Shown here one piece after another: positions 20,166 through 30,518 of a stretch of DNA of 64,000 nucleotides. The stretch's first letter is position 1. Every line of letters starts with the position of its first letter. The position numbers and the translations under genes are program-made. This stretch comes from Entomomonas sp. E2T0 (GTDB taxonomy: Bacteria; Pseudomonadota; Gammaproteobacteria; Pseudomonadales; Pseudomonadaceae): NCBI RefSeq assembly GCF_025985425.1, contig NZ_CP094972.1:2294001-2358000 (forward strand), read 5' to 3'. The notes beneath the pieces are model-generated. The model made no database searches. It was given only the letters and a program-made list of their open reading frames with translations, and was not told the origin of the DNA.

Positions 20166-20774
20166 ATGGTAACTAAACAGAAAAAACCTAAAGTGATCAA
20201 ATATTGGGTATTTGATATGGATGGCACATTAACCCAAGCTGTTCATGATTTTCCTGCAATTCGCAAAGTGTTAGGTATTCCCCCAGAAGCTGATATTCTT
20301 GCTCATCTAGCGATGTTGCCTGAGCAAGAAAGAGTAGAAAAAAATGCTTGGTTAATTGAGCACGAAAAAGAGTTAGCGCAAAATGCTAAGCCTGCTTTGG
20401 GCTCTATAGAATTAGTTAAGTTTTTGAAAGAGCAAGACTATCAACTGGCTATTTTAACCAGAAATGATCAACAACTTGCTTATATAACACTACAAGCAAT
20501 AGGATTAGATAAGTATTTTACTAAAGAACTTATACTAGGACGTGATGAAGCACAACCAAAACCATCACCTGATGGACTATTGAAGTTAGCAGATATTTGG
20601 CAAGTGGCACCTGAAAGTATGTTAATTATAGGCGATTTTCTGCATGATCTGGCCAGTGGTAAAAATGCAGGTAGTCATACTATTTTAGTAAACTATCCTA
20701 ACAATGCATGGCCTGAATTGGTTGATTGGTATTATCCGAATTGCCAGCATTTATTAATGGATTTACAACAGTAA
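20166..20774 (+). CDS. HAD-family hydrolase
   Basis: 202 residues. HAD motif I is VFDMDGTLTQ (~19-28, nucleophile Asp), motif II LAILTRND (~95-102), motif III around PKPSPDGL (Lys), and motif IV LIIGDFLHDLASGKNAG (~158-174). The small helical cap identifies subfamily IA, i.e. a phosphoglycolate phosphatase-like phosphatase. Substrate unknown. ATG 20166 follows AAGAGAAATACTT. Followed 9 bp later by the DUF1992 gene, so probably co-transcribed. Confidence 0.85.
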   Translation: MVTKQKKPKVIKYWVFDMDGTLTQAVHDFPAIRKVLGIPPEADILAHLAMLPEQERVEKNAWLIEHEKELAQNAKPALGSIELVKFLKEQDYQLAILTRNDQQLAYITLQAIGLDKYFTKELILGRDEAQPKPSPDGLLKLADIWQVAPESMLIIGDFLHDLASGKNAGSHTILVNYPNNAWPELVDWYYPNCQHLLMDLQQ

Positions 20775-20783
20775 TAAAGCACT

Positions 20784-21155
20784 ATGTCTATTATTGATGA
20801 TTGGGCAGAAAAGCATATTCTGCAAGCCATTGAAAAAGGTGAGTTAGATAATTTACCAGGACAGGGCAAGCCTTTGGAAATTGATGATGATAGCCATGTG
20901 CCACCGCACCTGAAAGCAGCTTATCGTATATTAAAAAATTCAGGTTTCTTACCGCCAGAACTAGAAGATCGCAAACGTGCTTTAGAGCTAGTAGATTTAT
21001 TGGAAACAGTGGAAGAAGATTCAGAAGCGTTTACTTTAAAAACTAAAGAGTTAGAAAAGCTTGAATTAAAAATGAAATTAGCAGGTATTAATACGAGTTT
21101 CTTGCAGAGTAAATATAAAATCACTATTGCAAAGGTGCTAAAAGCAATAAAATAA
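20784..21155 (+). CDS. DUF1992 (DnaJ-like) domain protein
   Basis: 123 residues. The N-terminal two-thirds match DUF1992: DDWAEKHILQAIEKGELDNLPGQGKPLEIDD, then VPPHLKAAYRILKNSGFLPPE. This small helical domain is also found in DnaJ homologue subfamily C member 28. Function in bacteria is not established. Operonic with the HAD gene and followed by a terminator. Confidence 0.85.
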   Translation: MSIIDDWAEKHILQAIEKGELDNLPGQGKPLEIDDDSHVPPHLKAAYRILKNSGFLPPELEDRKRALELVDLLETVEEDSEAFTLKTKELEKLELKMKLAGINTSFLQSKYKITIAKVLKAIK

Positions 21156-21168
21156 GTGAGATTTTATA

Positions 21169-21205
21169 ATCCTCTATTGTTTTTACACTAGAGGATATGT
21201 TTTTT
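21169..21205 (+). terminator. Intrinsic terminator
   Basis: 8-bp stem ATCCTCTA / TAGAGGAT with a T-rich loop and a following T-run, between the convergent DUF1992 and rnt genes. Confidence 0.7.
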
Positions 21206-21215
21206 AGTAAAGAAA

Positions 21216-21896
21216 TTAATAATTTTGCCAGCCGCCTATTTCTTTCCATAAATTGACAATATTACAGAATAACTCTGCTGTTTTTTCTGTATCATAGCGG
21301 GCTGAATGGGCTTCTTTTTGATTAAAATCAATACCAGAAGCCTCACATGCTTTAGCTAGTACAGTTTGGCCATAGGCTAAGCCTGCTAGGGTGGCTGTAT
21401 CAAAGCTGGAGAATGGATGAAAAGGATTGCGTTTTATATCTGTACGAGTAACCGCTGCATTTAAGAAGCCTAGATCAAAACTACTGTTATGGCCTACTAG
21501 GATTGCACGTTTACAATCGTTGGCTTTTAATGATTTACGGATACCTCGAAAAATTTCAGTCAAAGCAAATTCTTCAGTTACGGTAATACGAAGAGGGTGG
21601 TCGAGTTTAATACCGGTAAACTCTAAAGCACTGGCTTCAATATTGGCCCCTGCAAAAGGTTCGATACGATAGAAATAACTATGTTCTGGATAGAGAAGGC
21701 CATTGTTATCCATACTGATGGTAGTTGCTGCTATTTCGAGTAGCGCATCTGTTGCAGCATTAAAACCACCTGTTTCTACATCAACTACAACCGGCAAATA
21801 GCCACGAAAGCGTTGTGCCATAGGGTGTTTTTGCCCTGTTTGTTTAGTTTCCTCGAAATGGTTATCCATATACTCATTTGCCATTGTTGTTCTCAT
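21216..21896 (-). CDS. rnt: Ribonuclease T
   Basis: 226 residues. DEDDh exonuclease motifs: VDVETGG (Exo I, ~38-44), [12 protein letters not shown] (Exo II), and [14 protein letters not shown] (Exo III, catalytic His and Asp). RNase T trims tRNA and rRNA 3' ends. Two starts are possible, ATG 21896 and ATG 21884; both lie inside the pyrC 3' end (pyrC stop at 21874-21876), so translation is coupled to pyrC. The pyrC-rnt arrangement matches pseudomonads. Confidence 0.93.
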   Translation of the reverse strand: MRTTMANEYMDNHFEETKQTGQKHPMAQRFRGYLPVVVDVETGGFNAATDALLEIAATTISMDNNGLLYPEHSYFYRIEPFAGANIEASALEFTGIKLDHPLRITVTEEFALTEIFRGIRKSLKANDCKRAILVGHNSSFDLGFLNAAVTRTDIKRNPFHPFSSFDTATLAGLAYGQTVLAKACEASGIDFNQKEAHSARYDTEKTAELFCNIVNLWKEIGGWQNY

Positions 21897-22929
21897 TCAA
21901 ATATTGCCAGTGTATGGCCTCTCCTGCACGTAGTGGGGTTAGTTGGTTATCACCAAAGGGTAATGAGTTTGGTGCAGTCCATTTTTTGCGTATTAAAGTT
22001 ATTGTATCTTTATTAATAGGTAAGTTGTAAAAATTAGCTCCAAAACAACTGGTAAAGTTTTCTAACTTGTCTAGGGCGTCTGCTTGATCAAAAGCTTCTG
22101 TATAAAGCTCAATAGCTGCAAATGCTGTATAACAACCTGCACAACCACAGGTTGCTTCTTTAGTTTGAGTAGAGTGAGGGGCAGAGTCTGTTCCTAAAAA
22201 GAATTTTGGATTACCACTGGTTGCTGCTGCTATAAGTGCTTGTTGATGTATATTTCGTTTTAGAATGGGTAAGCAATAATAATGAGGTCGAATACCACCT
22301 ACTAACATATGATTACGATTATAAAGTAAATGATGTGCTGTAATAGTTGCTGCTACATTATTGGATGTTTGTTTTACAAATTCAACGGCATCTTGAGTAG
22401 TAATATGCTCTAGTACTATTTTTAGGTTAGGAAATTGTTTAACTAATTTAGTTAGATGTTCATCTATAAAATATTTTTCACGATCAAATATATCTATTTC
22501 GGGACGTGTTATTTCACCATGTAATAATAAGGGAAGTCCTTGTTCAGCCATACATTCTAATATGGGATAGATACCTTCTAATGAGGTTACACCTGAATCG
22601 GAATTAGTGGTGGCGCCAGCTGGATATAGCTTTGCCGCATAGACAATACCACTAGCTTTAGCTGTTTTTATATCTTCTATAGTAGTGTTATCTGTTAAAT
22701 AGAGGGTCATTAATGGTTTAAAGTGTTTGCCATTAGGGATGGCTGCAAGAATCCGTTGTTGGTAATCTGTAGCTTGTTGAGTATTTTTTACGGGAGGGAC
22801 TAAGTTTGGCATTACAATAGCGCGTGCAAATTGGTTAGCTGCATCTTTTACTGTTTGTTGTAATGCAGCACCATCTCGTAGATGAATATGCCAATCATCA
22901 GGACGAATGATGGTTATTTGGTCTTGCAT
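21874..22929 (-). CDS. pyrC: Dihydroorotase
   Basis: 351 residues, the class II (PyrC) length. Zinc ligands and the active site are visible: [10 protein letters not shown] (~12-21), [11 protein letters not shown] with the carbamylated Lys (~100-110), LLLHGE, VLEHITT, and FLGTDSAPH (~245-253). It cyclises carbamoyl-aspartate to dihydroorotate in pyrimidine synthesis, in the cytosol. It overlaps rnt downstream. ATG 22929 fits the family N-terminus. Confidence 0.96.
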   Translation of the reverse strand: MQDQITIIRPDDWHIHLRDGAALQQTVKDAANQFARAIVMPNLVPPVKNTQQATDYQQRILAAIPNGKHFKPLMTLYLTDNTTIEDIKTAKASGIVYAAKLYPAGATTNSDSGVTSLEGIYPILECMAEQGLPLLLHGEITRPEIDIFDREKYFIDEHLTKLVKQFPNLKIVLEHITTQDAVEFVKQTSNNVAATITAHHLLYNRNHMLVGGIRPHYYCLPILKRNIHQQALIAAATSGNPKFFLGTDSAPHSTQTKEATCGCAGCYTAFAAIELYTEAFDQADALDKLENFTSCFGANFYNLPINKDTITLIRKKWTAPNSLPFGDNQLTPLRAGEAIHWQYLNENNNGK

Positions 22930-23079
22930 AAATTAATCCTAATAACAATACTGGTGGAATATGTTACCGTAAAAAAGCTGATAAGGCATATTAAAAGCTA
23001 TTTTTTTATTAAAAATAGTGTTAGCGAATGGTTTAGTCTATTATATTATTCATTGCTTATTATTTAAAGGTTGTATTAA

Positions 23080-23994
23080 ATGCTACCTAAAATATCGAAT
23101 TTGTTAACAATACGAGATTATATCCGTTGGTCTGTTACACAGTTTCACCAACATGATTTATTTTTTGGGCATGGTACTGATAATGCGTGGGATGATGCTC
23201 GACAATTGGTTTTAGGTTATTTAAGTCTACCGTTTGATTTGCCTGATAGTTATTTGGACTGTCGTTTAGAGCAAGAAGAACAAGAAGAGTTAAGAAGTTT
23301 AATTAGTGAGCGGATTGAAAAAAGAATTCCTACTGCTTATTTGTTAGGTGAGGCATGGTTTTGCGGTCGACCGTTTTATGTAGATGAAAGAGTGTTGATA
23401 CCAAGATCCCCTATAGGCGAATTAATCTTAAATCAATTTAAGCCATATCTAACATCTACTCCAAAACGTATTTTAGATTTATGCTGTGGTTCAGGATGTA
23501 TAGGTATTGCTTGTGCGCAGCAATTTATCAAAGCTGAAGTAGTATTGGCAGATTTATCATTTGAAGCATTAGAGGTAGCTAATTTAAATATTGAGCGCTA
23601 TCACTTAGATAATAGGGTATATACCGTACAAGGTGATTGTTTTGATAGCTTGCCTAATCAACGTTTTGATTTGATTGTATGTAATCCTCCCTATGTTGAT
23701 GCAGAAGATATGGCAGATATTCCTCCAGAATTTCAGCATGAGCCAGAATTAGGTTTAGCGGCTGGTGAGGACGGTTTAGATATTGTTAAAGTAATATTGG
23801 CAGAAGCTGCCAATCATCTTACAGAGCAAGGTGTTTTGATTGTAGAAGTTGGTAATAGTGAAATACATGTTAAAAAGCTATATCCTGAAATAGATTTTAT
23901 GTGGTTTGAGTTTGCTCAAGGAGGGCATGGAGTGTTTTTATTAACAGCACAGCAATGTGCAGCTTATCAATCAGCTTTTGAAGAATTGATATAG
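23080..23994 (+). CDS. prmB: Ribosomal protein L3 N5-glutamine methyltransferase
   Basis: 304 residues. It has the PrmB/HemK layout: an N-terminal helical domain, then [13 protein letters not shown] (~105-117) and SAM-binding motif [14 protein letters not shown] (~132-144). The catalytic motif is [11 protein letters not shown] (~203-213), the NPPY typical for glutamine methylation. RSPIGEL is the variant diagnostic of PrmB over PrmC. It methylates Gln of ribosomal protein L3. The ~150-bp region to pyrC is a divergent promoter region without obvious motifs. Confidence 0.93.
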   Translation: MLPKISNLLTIRDYIRWSVTQFHQHDLFFGHGTDNAWDDARQLVLGYLSLPFDLPDSYLDCRLEQEEQEELRSLISERIEKRIPTAYLLGEAWFCGRPFYVDERVLIPRSPIGELILNQFKPYLTSTPKRILDLCCGSGCIGIACAQQFIKAEVVLADLSFEALEVANLNIERYHLDNRVYTVQGDCFDSLPNQRFDLIVCNPPYVDAEDMADIPPEFQHEPELGLAAGEDGLDIVKVILAEAANHLTEQGVLIVEVGNSEIHVKKLYPEIDFMWFEFAQGGHGVFLLTAQQCAAYQSAFEELI

Positions 23995-24020
23995 CCTTTG
24001 ATTTAATAATAGAGTTGTAA

Positions 24021-24422
24021 ATGATTGTAATAAAAGACAAAGCGGTTCAGTTTTTTTTGGTTATATCAGGCATTATTTTTATAGTAACAGGTTTAATGGT
24101 GGGGTTACCCACAGAAGAACATTTAAGCAGGTTATTCAATGCTTCTGTCAATGTAAATGAATTACATATTTTTCGAACTATTATGGGCGTATATTTAGCG
24201 CTCGGATCATTATTTATATATGGTTGCTTTTCAAAATCACATATACATATTTTATTAAATGTTGAGCTAGTAATTGTAACTGGATTAATTGCAGGAAGAT
24301 CTTTTAGTTTATTGGTAGATGGATATCATCATTGGTCATCGGTAGTTATGCTGCTTGTAGATATTGTATTGTTTAGTTTCTGTATTTTTTTCCTTTTTAA
24401 AACATTGCCAAAAAATATATAG
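24021..24422 (+). CDS. DUF4345 membrane protein
   Basis: 133 residues with four hydrophobic helices (~10-30, 52-70, 78-95, 107-127). The LHIFRTIMGVYLALGSLFIYG segment fits DUF4345, small four-helix inner-membrane proteins of unknown function. It starts 26 bp after prmB, so it may be co-transcribed. The rpsU promoter region follows. Confidence 0.7.
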   Translation: MIVIKDKAVQFFLVISGIIFIVTGLMVGLPTEEHLSRLFNASVNVNELHIFRTIMGVYLALGSLFIYGCFSKSHIHILLNVELVIVTGLIAGRSFSLLVDGYHHWSSVVMLLVDIVLFSFCIFFLFKTLPKNI

Positions 24423-24539
24423 AAAAACTTGCTTAGCCAAGCAAAAAATAGTAGTATTGCGACTTTAATTTAACTGGGTACTTATTATAAGTACTATTTA
24501 TCAACGAATTATTAACTGTTTATTAAAGGTAAGACCTGA

Positions 24540-24755
24540 ATGCCTGCTGTTAAAGTCAAAGAAAATGAACCTTTCGATGTAGCATTACGTCGTTTCAAGC
24601 GCGCTTGTGAGAAAGCTGGTGTATTGGCTGATGTCCGTAGTCGTGAATTTTATGAAAAACCTACGGCTGAACGTAAGCGTAAAAAGGCAGCAGCTGTTAA
24701 GCGTCATGCAAAGAAAGTTTCGCGTGAGCAACGTCCAGCAAAACACAATTATTAA
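24540..24755 (+). CDS. rpsU: 30S ribosomal protein S21
   Basis: 71 residues, full length. The S21 pattern is intact: [40 protein letters not shown], and a lysine/arginine-rich tail. It is first gene of the macromolecular synthesis operon rpsU-dnaG-rpoD. A strong hairpin (24808-24845) between it and dnaG can partly terminate transcription, as known for this operon in enterobacteria. Confidence 0.97.
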   Translation: MPAVKVKENEPFDVALRRFKRACEKAGVLADVRSREFYEKPTAERKRKKAAAVKRHAKKVSREQRPAKHNY

Positions 24756-24807
24756 TTGATATTAAGAATTTAAGCTTTATAAGCTTGAATTTTATTAATA
24801 ATTCTTA

Positions 24808-24845
24808 AAAACTCCATCCTAGCTATTAGGATGGAGTTTTTATTT
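24808..24845 (+). terminator. Attenuating terminator between rpsU and dnaG
   Basis: About 12-bp stem AACTCCATCCTA / TAGGATGGAGTT with a short loop and T-run. In E. coli an equivalent site uncouples abundant S21 from scarce primase; the same role is inferred here. Confidence 0.85.
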
Positions 24846-24870
24846 TTCAGATTTGTTAAAATAGTACATT

Positions 24871-26661
24871 ATGGCTGGCTTAATACCACAATCTTTTATT
24901 GATGACTTATTGAATCGCGCAGATATTGTTGACGTGGTAGGGAGTCGTATTCAACTAAAAAAGAGTGGTAAAAACTACTCAGCTTGTTGTCCTTTTCACC
25001 ATGAAAAAACACCTTCCTTTACTGTAAGCCCTGATAAGCAATTTTATTATTGTTTTGGTTGTGGTGCTTCTGGTAGTGCACTGGGTTTTATCATGGAATA
25101 TGATCACTTAGATTTTCCTCAAGCAGTAGAAGTATTAGCTAAGCAGATGGGGCTGGATATTCCTTATGAGGAAAGTTCATTAAGCAAAGGTCAACGACAA
25201 TCTGTTGATTCACCATTATATTCTTTATTATCAAAAGCTACCGAGTTTTATCAGCAAGCACTAAGAACACACCCAGCCAAACAAATAGCTGTAGATTATT
25301 TTAAACAACGAGGCTTAACTGGAGTTATTGCTCGTGATTTTGGGTTAGGTTTTGCGCCGCCAGGGTGGAATAATCTTATTAAGTCTTTAGACGCTGATGA
25401 TGCACAACAGAAATTACTAATAGATGCAGGCTTAGTAGTAGAAAATGCTGACAATGGTCGTCGCTATGATCGTTTTCGTGATAGGGTAATGTTCCCTATT
25501 CGAGATACTAAAGGTAGGGTGATTGCTTTCGGCGGCAGGGTTTTAGGAGATGATAAACCTAAATACCTTAACTCCCCAGAAACACCTATTTTCCACAAAA
25601 GTGAAGTGCTTTATGGATTATATGAAGTCAGAAAAAATAATCGCCATTTAGACGAGATTATAGTATTAGAAGGCTATATGGATGTCATTGCTATGGCTCA
25701 GTTTGGTTTTACCAATGGCGTAGCTACTCTGGGTACGGCTACATCAGAGGAGCATGTAAAGCGATTATTTCGTATTGTTAACAACATATTATTTTGCTTT
25801 GATGGTGATACGGCAGGGCGTAAAGCTGCTTGGCGAGCCTTAGAGTCTGCCTTGCCTCATTTGCAAGATGGTCGAAAGATCAGATTTTTATTTTTACCTG
25901 ATGGGGAAGACCCTGATAGTTTAATTCGGGCAGAGGGCGAGGATGCTTTTCGGGCGCGTATCAGTCAGCAAGCACAATCCTTGACGGATTATTTCTTTAC
26001 TCATTTAATGGAGGATGCTGCACCTAATAGCTTGGAGGGAAAGGCTCACCTTGCCTCTGTGGTAACACCATTATTGAGTAAAATGCCCAATAGTGGCTTA
26101 AAAACACTTATGTACCAGAAGCTAGAAGATTTAACAGGGTTAGATCAAAGTCATTTATTAGCTATTAAGCCCATTTCAAAACAACCTGTAAAAAATCCTT
26201 ATAATGTTAGTGCTGTACCTGAAATAGCCATTAATAAAGGTACTAAGAAGATTAAATTAGCACCTGCAATGCTTGCATTACGCCACTTATTACAACGACC
26301 AATCTTAATAACTAAATTAGATAATATTATTGATCTTAAAGAGGTTGAGGGTAGTTATGGTAAGCTATTGTTAAAAACAATTGCCTTATTAGCTAAAGAG
26401 CCTCATTTAAATAACTTCCAATTGATGGGTAAGTTAGCTAGTTATGATAAAGAGGGGCTATTAGCTAATTTATTAAATGAAGAACCATTAGTTAACAATG
26501 AAGAAAACCTTGAAAAAGAGTTTATAGACACCATATTAATGCTAATTAAGCAACAAAGTGAAACCCAGTTAGATAGGTTGCTTAAAAAAGGCAGTGCTTT
26601 AACAGATGAAGAAAAGAGCCAATTAACAGAATTACTTGCTAATAAAGCTAAGACGAAGTGA
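24871..26661 (+). CDS. dnaG: DNA primase
   Basis: 596 residues. The N-terminal zinc-binding domain has CPFHHEKTPSFTVSPDKQF followed by CFGCGASG (CHC2 type, ~40-65). The TOPRIM core has VLEGYMDVIAMAQFG (~263-277) and FDGDTAGRKAAWRA (~308-321). The C-terminal DnaB-interaction domain is at ~450-596. It makes RNA primers for replication. Middle gene of rpsU-dnaG-rpoD. Confidence 0.97.
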   Translation: MAGLIPQSFIDDLLNRADIVDVVGSRIQLKKSGKNYSACCPFHHEKTPSFTVSPDKQFYYCFGCGASGSALGFIMEYDHLDFPQAVEVLAKQMGLDIPYEESSLSKGQRQSVDSPLYSLLSKATEFYQQALRTHPAKQIAVDYFKQRGLTGVIARDFGLGFAPPGWNNLIKSLDADDAQQKLLIDAGLVVENADNGRRYDRFRDRVMFPIRDTKGRVIAFGGRVLGDDKPKYLNSPETPIFHKSEVLYGLYEVRKNNRHLDEIIVLEGYMDVIAMAQFGFTNGVATLGTATSEEHVKRLFRIVNNILFCFDGDTAGRKAAWRALESALPHLQDGRKIRFLFLPDGEDPDSLIRAEGEDAFRARISQQAQSLTDYFFTHLMEDAAPNSLEGKAHLASVVTPLLSKMPNSGLKTLMYQKLEDLTGLDQSHLLAIKPISKQPVKNPYNVSAVPEIAINKGTKKIKLAPAMLALRHLLQRPILITKLDNIIDLKEVEGSYGKLLLKTIALLAKEPHLNNFQLMGKLASYDKEGLLANLLNEEPLVNNEENLEKEFIDTILMLIKQQSETQLDRLLKKGSALTDEEKSQLTELLANKAKTK

Positions 26662-26745
26662 TTAGTATTGGTTTAGTAGGCTATTTTCTGCTATACTGTT
26701 CAGCTAATTTTCTTTTTGCTATAGATCTACCTTGGATAGAGTCCT

Positions 26746-28593
26746 ATGTCTGAAAACCAGCAATCCCGTTTAAAAGAATTGATTAGTCGTGGCCGTGAAC
26801 AAGGCTATTTGACTTATGCGGATGTTAATGATCATTTGCCTGAGGATATTTCAGATCCAGAGCAGGTCGAAGATATCATTAGAATGATTAATGATATGGG
26901 GATTAACGTTTACGAAGTAGCCCCTGATGAAGATTCTTTACTACTATCAGATGCCAATACTGATGAAGTAGCAGCTGAAGAAGCTGCTGCTGTATTAGCG
27001 GCTGTTGAAAGTGATATTGGTCGTACTACAGACCCTGTGCGCATGTATATGCGAGAAATGGGGACGGTTGATCTGTTAACCCGTGAGGGTGAAATTGAAA
27101 TCGCGAAGCGTATTGAAGAAGGTATTCGCGATGTAATGAGTGCTATTGTGCATTTTCCAGGTCCTGTAGAACATGTTCTAGCTGAATATGAACGTATTAC
27201 TACAGAGAATGGTCGTTTATCTGATCTGCTCATTGGTTATATTGATGCGGAAAATGGTGACTTATCTGCTGAAGAAATCCCATTAGAAATTAAAGAAAAA
27301 GAAGTCGCTGCCAAAGATGATGATTTAGACGATGATGAAGATGAAGAAGCATCAGATTCAGACGATGGTGATGGCGAAAGTGGACCAGATCCAGAAGAGG
27401 CGCGGATTCGTTTTACAGCGGTAGCAGAGCAATTTGCAGCTGTACAAAAATTAATGAAAAAGAGCTCTCGTAAATCAGCCAAAGTACAAGAGCAATTACA
27501 GACGTTAGCTGATATCTTAATGCCTATTAAACTAGTACCTAAACAATATGATATTGTGATTGGTATGGTGCGTCAGGCATTAAGTGAAGTGCGTAAACGT
27601 GAACGTTTAATTATGCAAGCCTGTGTACGTAATGCCAAAATGCCACGTACTGACTTTTTACGCCATTTCCCTAGTAATGAAACCAATGTTAGTTGGGCTG
27701 CTAAAATTGCTAGTGGTAAAAGTAAATATGCTGAAGCAATGGCTGAGCAGGTAGAAAATATTCAAGCTTTACAACAAGAGCTATTGGATATTGAAGAAAA
27801 CTTAGGCCTAAAAATCTCTGAAGTTAAAGATATTAACCGTCGTGTTTCTATTGGCGAAGCTAAAACACGTCGTGCTAAGAAAGAGATGGTGGAAGCAAAC
27901 TTACGTTTAGTTATTTCTATTGCTAAGAAATATACTAATCGAGGCTTACAATTCTTAGACCTTATTCAAGAAGGTAATATCGGCCTAATGAAAGCGGTAG
28001 ATAAGTTCGAATATCGTCGTGGTTATAAGTTCTCAACCTATGCTACTTGGTGGATTCGTCAAGCGATTACTCGCTCGATTGCAGACCAAGCTAGAACCAT
28101 TCGTATTCCTGTGCATATGATTGAAACGATTAACAAACTAAATCGTATTTCACGTCAAATGCTACAAGAAATGGGACGTGAGCCAACACCTGAAGAGTTA
28201 GGTGAGCGCATGGATATGCCTGAGGATAAAATCCGTAAGGTACTAAAAATTGCCAAAGAACCTATCTCAATGGAAACACCCATTGGCGATGATGAAGATT
28301 CACATCTTGGCGACTTTATTGAAGACGCAACAATGCAATTACCTGTTGATGTGGCAACTTCTGAAAGTTTAAAAGAAGCGACTCGAGAAGTATTGTCAGG
28401 CTTAACTGCTCGTGAAGCAAAAGTACTAAGAATGCGCTTTGGTATTGATATGAATACTGACCACACATTAGAAGAGGTTGGTAGACAGTTCGATGTAACC
28501 CGTGAGCGGATACGTCAAATTGAAGCTAAGGCTTTAAGAAAACTACGTCATCCAACACGCAGTGAGCATCTGCGTTCGTTCTTAGACGAATAA
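26746..28593 (+). CDS. rpoD: RNA polymerase sigma-70 factor
   Basis: 615 residues. Region 1.1 is at the N-terminus, followed by region 1.2 ([21 protein letters not shown]). A very acidic non-conserved stretch (~185-215, many D/E) comes next. Regions 2.1-2.4 contain [19 protein letters not shown] and [14 protein letters not shown], and region 4.2 has [20 protein letters not shown]. It is the primary sigma factor. Last gene of the macromolecular synthesis operon and immediately upstream of the tRNA used as phage attachment site. Confidence 0.98.
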   Translation: MSENQQSRLKELISRGREQGYLTYADVNDHLPEDISDPEQVEDIIRMINDMGINVYEVAPDEDSLLLSDANTDEVAAEEAAAVLAAVESDIGRTTDPVRMYMREMGTVDLLTREGEIEIAKRIEEGIRDVMSAIVHFPGPVEHVLAEYERITTENGRLSDLLIGYIDAENGDLSAEEIPLEIKEKEVAAKDDDLDDDEDEEASDSDDGDGESGPDPEEARIRFTAVAEQFAAVQKLMKKSSRKSAKVQEQLQTLADILMPIKLVPKQYDIVIGMVRQALSEVRKRERLIMQACVRNAKMPRTDFLRHFPSNETNVSWAAKIASGKSKYAEAMAEQVENIQALQQELLDIEENLGLKISEVKDINRRVSIGEAKTRRAKKEMVEANLRLVISIAKKYTNRGLQFLDLIQEGNIGLMKAVDKFEYRRGYKFSTYATWWIRQAITRSIADQARTIRIPVHMIETINKLNRISRQMLQEMGREPTPEELGERMDMPEDKIRKVLKIAKEPISMETPIGDDEDSHLGDFIEDATMQLPVDVATSESLKEATREVLSGLTAREAKVLRMRFGIDMNTDHTLEEVGRQFDVTRERIRQIEAKALRKLRHPTRSEHLRSFLDE

Positions 28594-28651
28594 TTTTCTT
28601 AAAAATAGGTTGGCGAATTTACTTTCTATCTGTATAATTTGCCCCCACTAA

Positions 28652-28728
<77 letters not shown>

Positions 28729-28731
28729 TTT

Positions 28732-28767
28732 AAAAGCTAGTAATTGTAAAAGATTGCTGGCTTTTTT
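28732..28767 (+). terminator. Terminator after the tRNA
   Basis: Stem AAAAGCTAG / CTGGCTTTT (one G-U pair) followed by a T-run, starting 4 bp after the tRNA CCA end. Confidence 0.6.
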
Positions 28768-28788
28768 ATTGCCTATAGTAAATGTATG

Positions 28789-28820
28789 TTTCCGTAATGG
28801 ATTAATATCATTTCCGTAAT
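28789..28820. repeat. Pair of direct 10-bp repeats between att site and integrase (possible arm-type sites)
   Basis: TTTCCGTAAT occurs at 28789-28798 and 28811-28820, 22 bp apart (about two helical turns), just downstream of the integrase stop. Position and spacing fit integrase arm-type or excisionase sites; this is inference. Confidence 0.4.
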
Positions 28821-28822
28821 AA

Positions 28823-29887
28823 TTAGCGTTCGAGTGGGTCCACCTCTTGACCAATGCGAATATAAACGTCTCTAGTTATTTTCTCTTTGCTATGACCTAG
28901 AAGTTTGCTAGCTGCACTAATATCATTCATGTCGCTAGCTGCTTTGGACCTGGTATCTCTAAATTGAAATTGTTTAATTCTATCCGCTAGGTCCTGATCT
29001 TTATTTGATAATGCTTCATTCATTGCATCAATCCTAGCATTTTCAAACCTGTTTCTTAACATAGAGTAGGTTATACCTTTACCATTAACAGATATTAAAT
29101 AAGGCCCACCTTCTTGTTTTCTTGAAATAATGTTGTTGATTAACATTCCTAAGCCTGTAGGACCATCATCATTGATAAGCCTAATTCGTAATTTATGGCC
29201 TGTTTTATTCTGTCCTATGAGTAAATGTTCATTAGTTATATTAGCCATTCTAATGCTAAGAACATCAGCAGGGCGTTGGCCCGTTAAATAAGCAACCATC
29301 ATCATATCTTTTAATGCTTGGTCCGCATATTTATATACTGAATAAAATACTTCATCATCAGCATAGTAGGACCTGCTTTTTTCTTTATTCTTACGAACAC
29401 CAGCTACAGGGTTTTCTTTTGCAATTCCCCATTCAATAGCATATTTATAGATATGAGAAAGTAGGGCCATTTCTCTATTCGCCCTAGTTTTCGCGGTCCT
29501 AGCGTCCCTGTATTGTGCTATATGATGCGGTTTTACAGCATTAGTTGGTGCATCTTCAAATGCTTTTCTTAGTTGTTTTAATTCTGCTAAGTTATCTTTT
29601 TGGGTCCTTGGTGCTTTGGTTGGTACTATTTCTCTTTCATATCTATCAAATAGATAACCCAATTTGTTTCTATTTTTCAATATTAAAGGCTCTTTTGTTT
29701 GTTCAAATTCGGCCCATTTTATTTTTGCTTCATCTAAGTCAGGCCCTAGTGGGATTTCTTTTTGTTTTGATGTTGTACCTTTGGCGTTATAGAAATAATA
29801 TGTTAGTTTTTTCCCGTTTTTTAAGGTCCTTACTCTTTTTATCATTCTTACTGGTAATTCTCTATTTTCAGGACTCTTAGGTCGCAT
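28823..29887 (-). CDS. Phage tyrosine recombinase (integrase)
   Basis: 354 residues. There is an N-terminal arm-binding region, a SAM-like core-binding domain (~90-170), and a catalytic domain with the first Arg in LTGQRPADVLSIR (~200). The RDTRSKAASD block follows (~310, Arg of HxxR, with His replaced), then LLGHSKEKITRDVY with the catalytic His and Tyr (~330-345). The gene appears intact and reads towards the tRNA 3' end, the classic arrangement for integration at that tRNA. Neighbour DUF4224 is a frequent integrase companion. Confidence 0.92.
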   Translation of the reverse strand: MRPKSPENRELPVRMIKRVRTLKNGKKLTYYFYNAKGTTSKQKEIPLGPDLDEAKIKWAEFEQTKEPLILKNRNKLGYLFDRYEREIVPTKAPRTQKDNLAELKQLRKAFEDAPTNAVKPHHIAQYRDARTAKTRANREMALLSHIYKYAIEWGIAKENPVAGVRKNKEKSRSYYADDEVFYSVYKYADQALKDMMMVAYLTGQRPADVLSIRMANITNEHLLIGQNKTGHKLRIRLINDDGPTGLGMLINNIISRKQEGGPYLISVNGKGITYSMLRNRFENARIDAMNEALSNKDQDLADRIKQFQFRDTRSKAASDMNDISAASKLLGHSKEKITRDVYIRIGQEVDPLER

Positions 29888-29888
29888 A

Positions 29889-30116
29889 TCATCCTACCTT
29901 AGTTAAATCTAATATAAATTCTTCTTCTTTATCTGTTTGTGTGTTTTCAATAGGCACACCTAACTTCATGCGCATAACTAGTCTATGTACAGAGGGCCTG
30001 CCATTCTTTTTAACTGAGAAAGGCCAATTATTTTTAATTAACCATTCTTTTTGTTGTTTGGACCTTATAAATCCAGTGATTTCTGCCACTTCTTCATCTG
30101 TTAATACTTCACTCAT
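29889..30116 (-). CDS. DUF4224 domain phage protein
   Basis: About 75 residues from ATG 30116 (MSEVLTDEEVAEITGFIRSK...). This start overlaps the upstream gene's TGA in the manner of coupled phage genes; an ATG at 30161 is possible but less likely. The pattern LTDEEVAEITG...Q..WL..N.WPF....GRPSVHR is DUF4224. These proteins usually sit next to phage integrases and may act in recombination directionality, which is not proven. It ends 2 bp before the integrase start. Confidence 0.8.
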   Translation of the reverse strand: MSEVLTDEEVAEITGFIRSKQQKEWLIKNNWPFSVKKNGRPSVHRLVMRMKLGVPIENTQTDKEEEFILDLTKVG

Positions 30117-30381
30117 CTTGACCACCTTTACTACGATAGTATTCATTTCTACTATCTGCATATTGTTGAGATTGTGCTAATGCTTGTAGCCATTGTTCAT
30201 TAGTTTTCTTAATATCTGGTTTGTTAGTCCAAAAAAATATAAATTCTTTTAAAGTGGATTCTGATACTTCAATATCTGGTTTCCAGTTATTGAACATAGG
30301 AAAAGTATTTTGATCATCTTGATTAGGCAATAAACCATCTGGTATAGGTTCTGATACTGTACAAATGACCTTGCCATCCAC
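30109..30381 (-). CDS. Hypothetical phage protein, 90 aa
   Basis: ORF MDGKVICTVSEPIPDGLLPN..., acidic and tryptophan-containing, with no signal peptide or membrane segment. It ends overlapping DUF4224 by 8 bp and starts 6 bp after the small cysteine-rich ORF, so it is part of the leftward early operon. No domain recognised. Confidence 0.6.
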   Translation of the reverse strand: MDGKVICTVSEPIPDGLLPNQDDQNTFPMFNNWKPDIEVSESTLKEFIFFWTNKPDIKKTNEQWLQALAQSQQYADSRNEYYRSKGGQDE

Positions 30382-30387
30382 TCTTTT

Positions 30388-30504
30388 TTATGCTTTTTCA
30401 TCATCATCAAAAATATTACAATCTTCTCTCATATCTGCCATACAGTTAGCACATTGAGTATTACAAAAATCATTTTCTTCTTGAATATTTTTAAATATGC
30501 TCAT
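30388..30504 (-). CDS. Small cysteine-rich phage protein, 38 aa
   Basis: ORF from ATG 30504, with GGAGTG 4-9 bp upstream as a ribosome binding site. It encodes MSIFKNIQEENDFCNTQCAN... with four cysteines (C-x3-C-x2-C-x7-C), which could bind a metal ion. The C-terminus is acidic. Position in the tightly packed leftward operon, with gaps of 6 and 14 bp, supports a real gene. Function unknown. Confidence 0.55.
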   Translation of the reverse strand: MSIFKNIQEENDFCNTQCANCMADMREDCNIFDDDEKA

Positions 30505-30518
30505 AATCACTCCACGCC

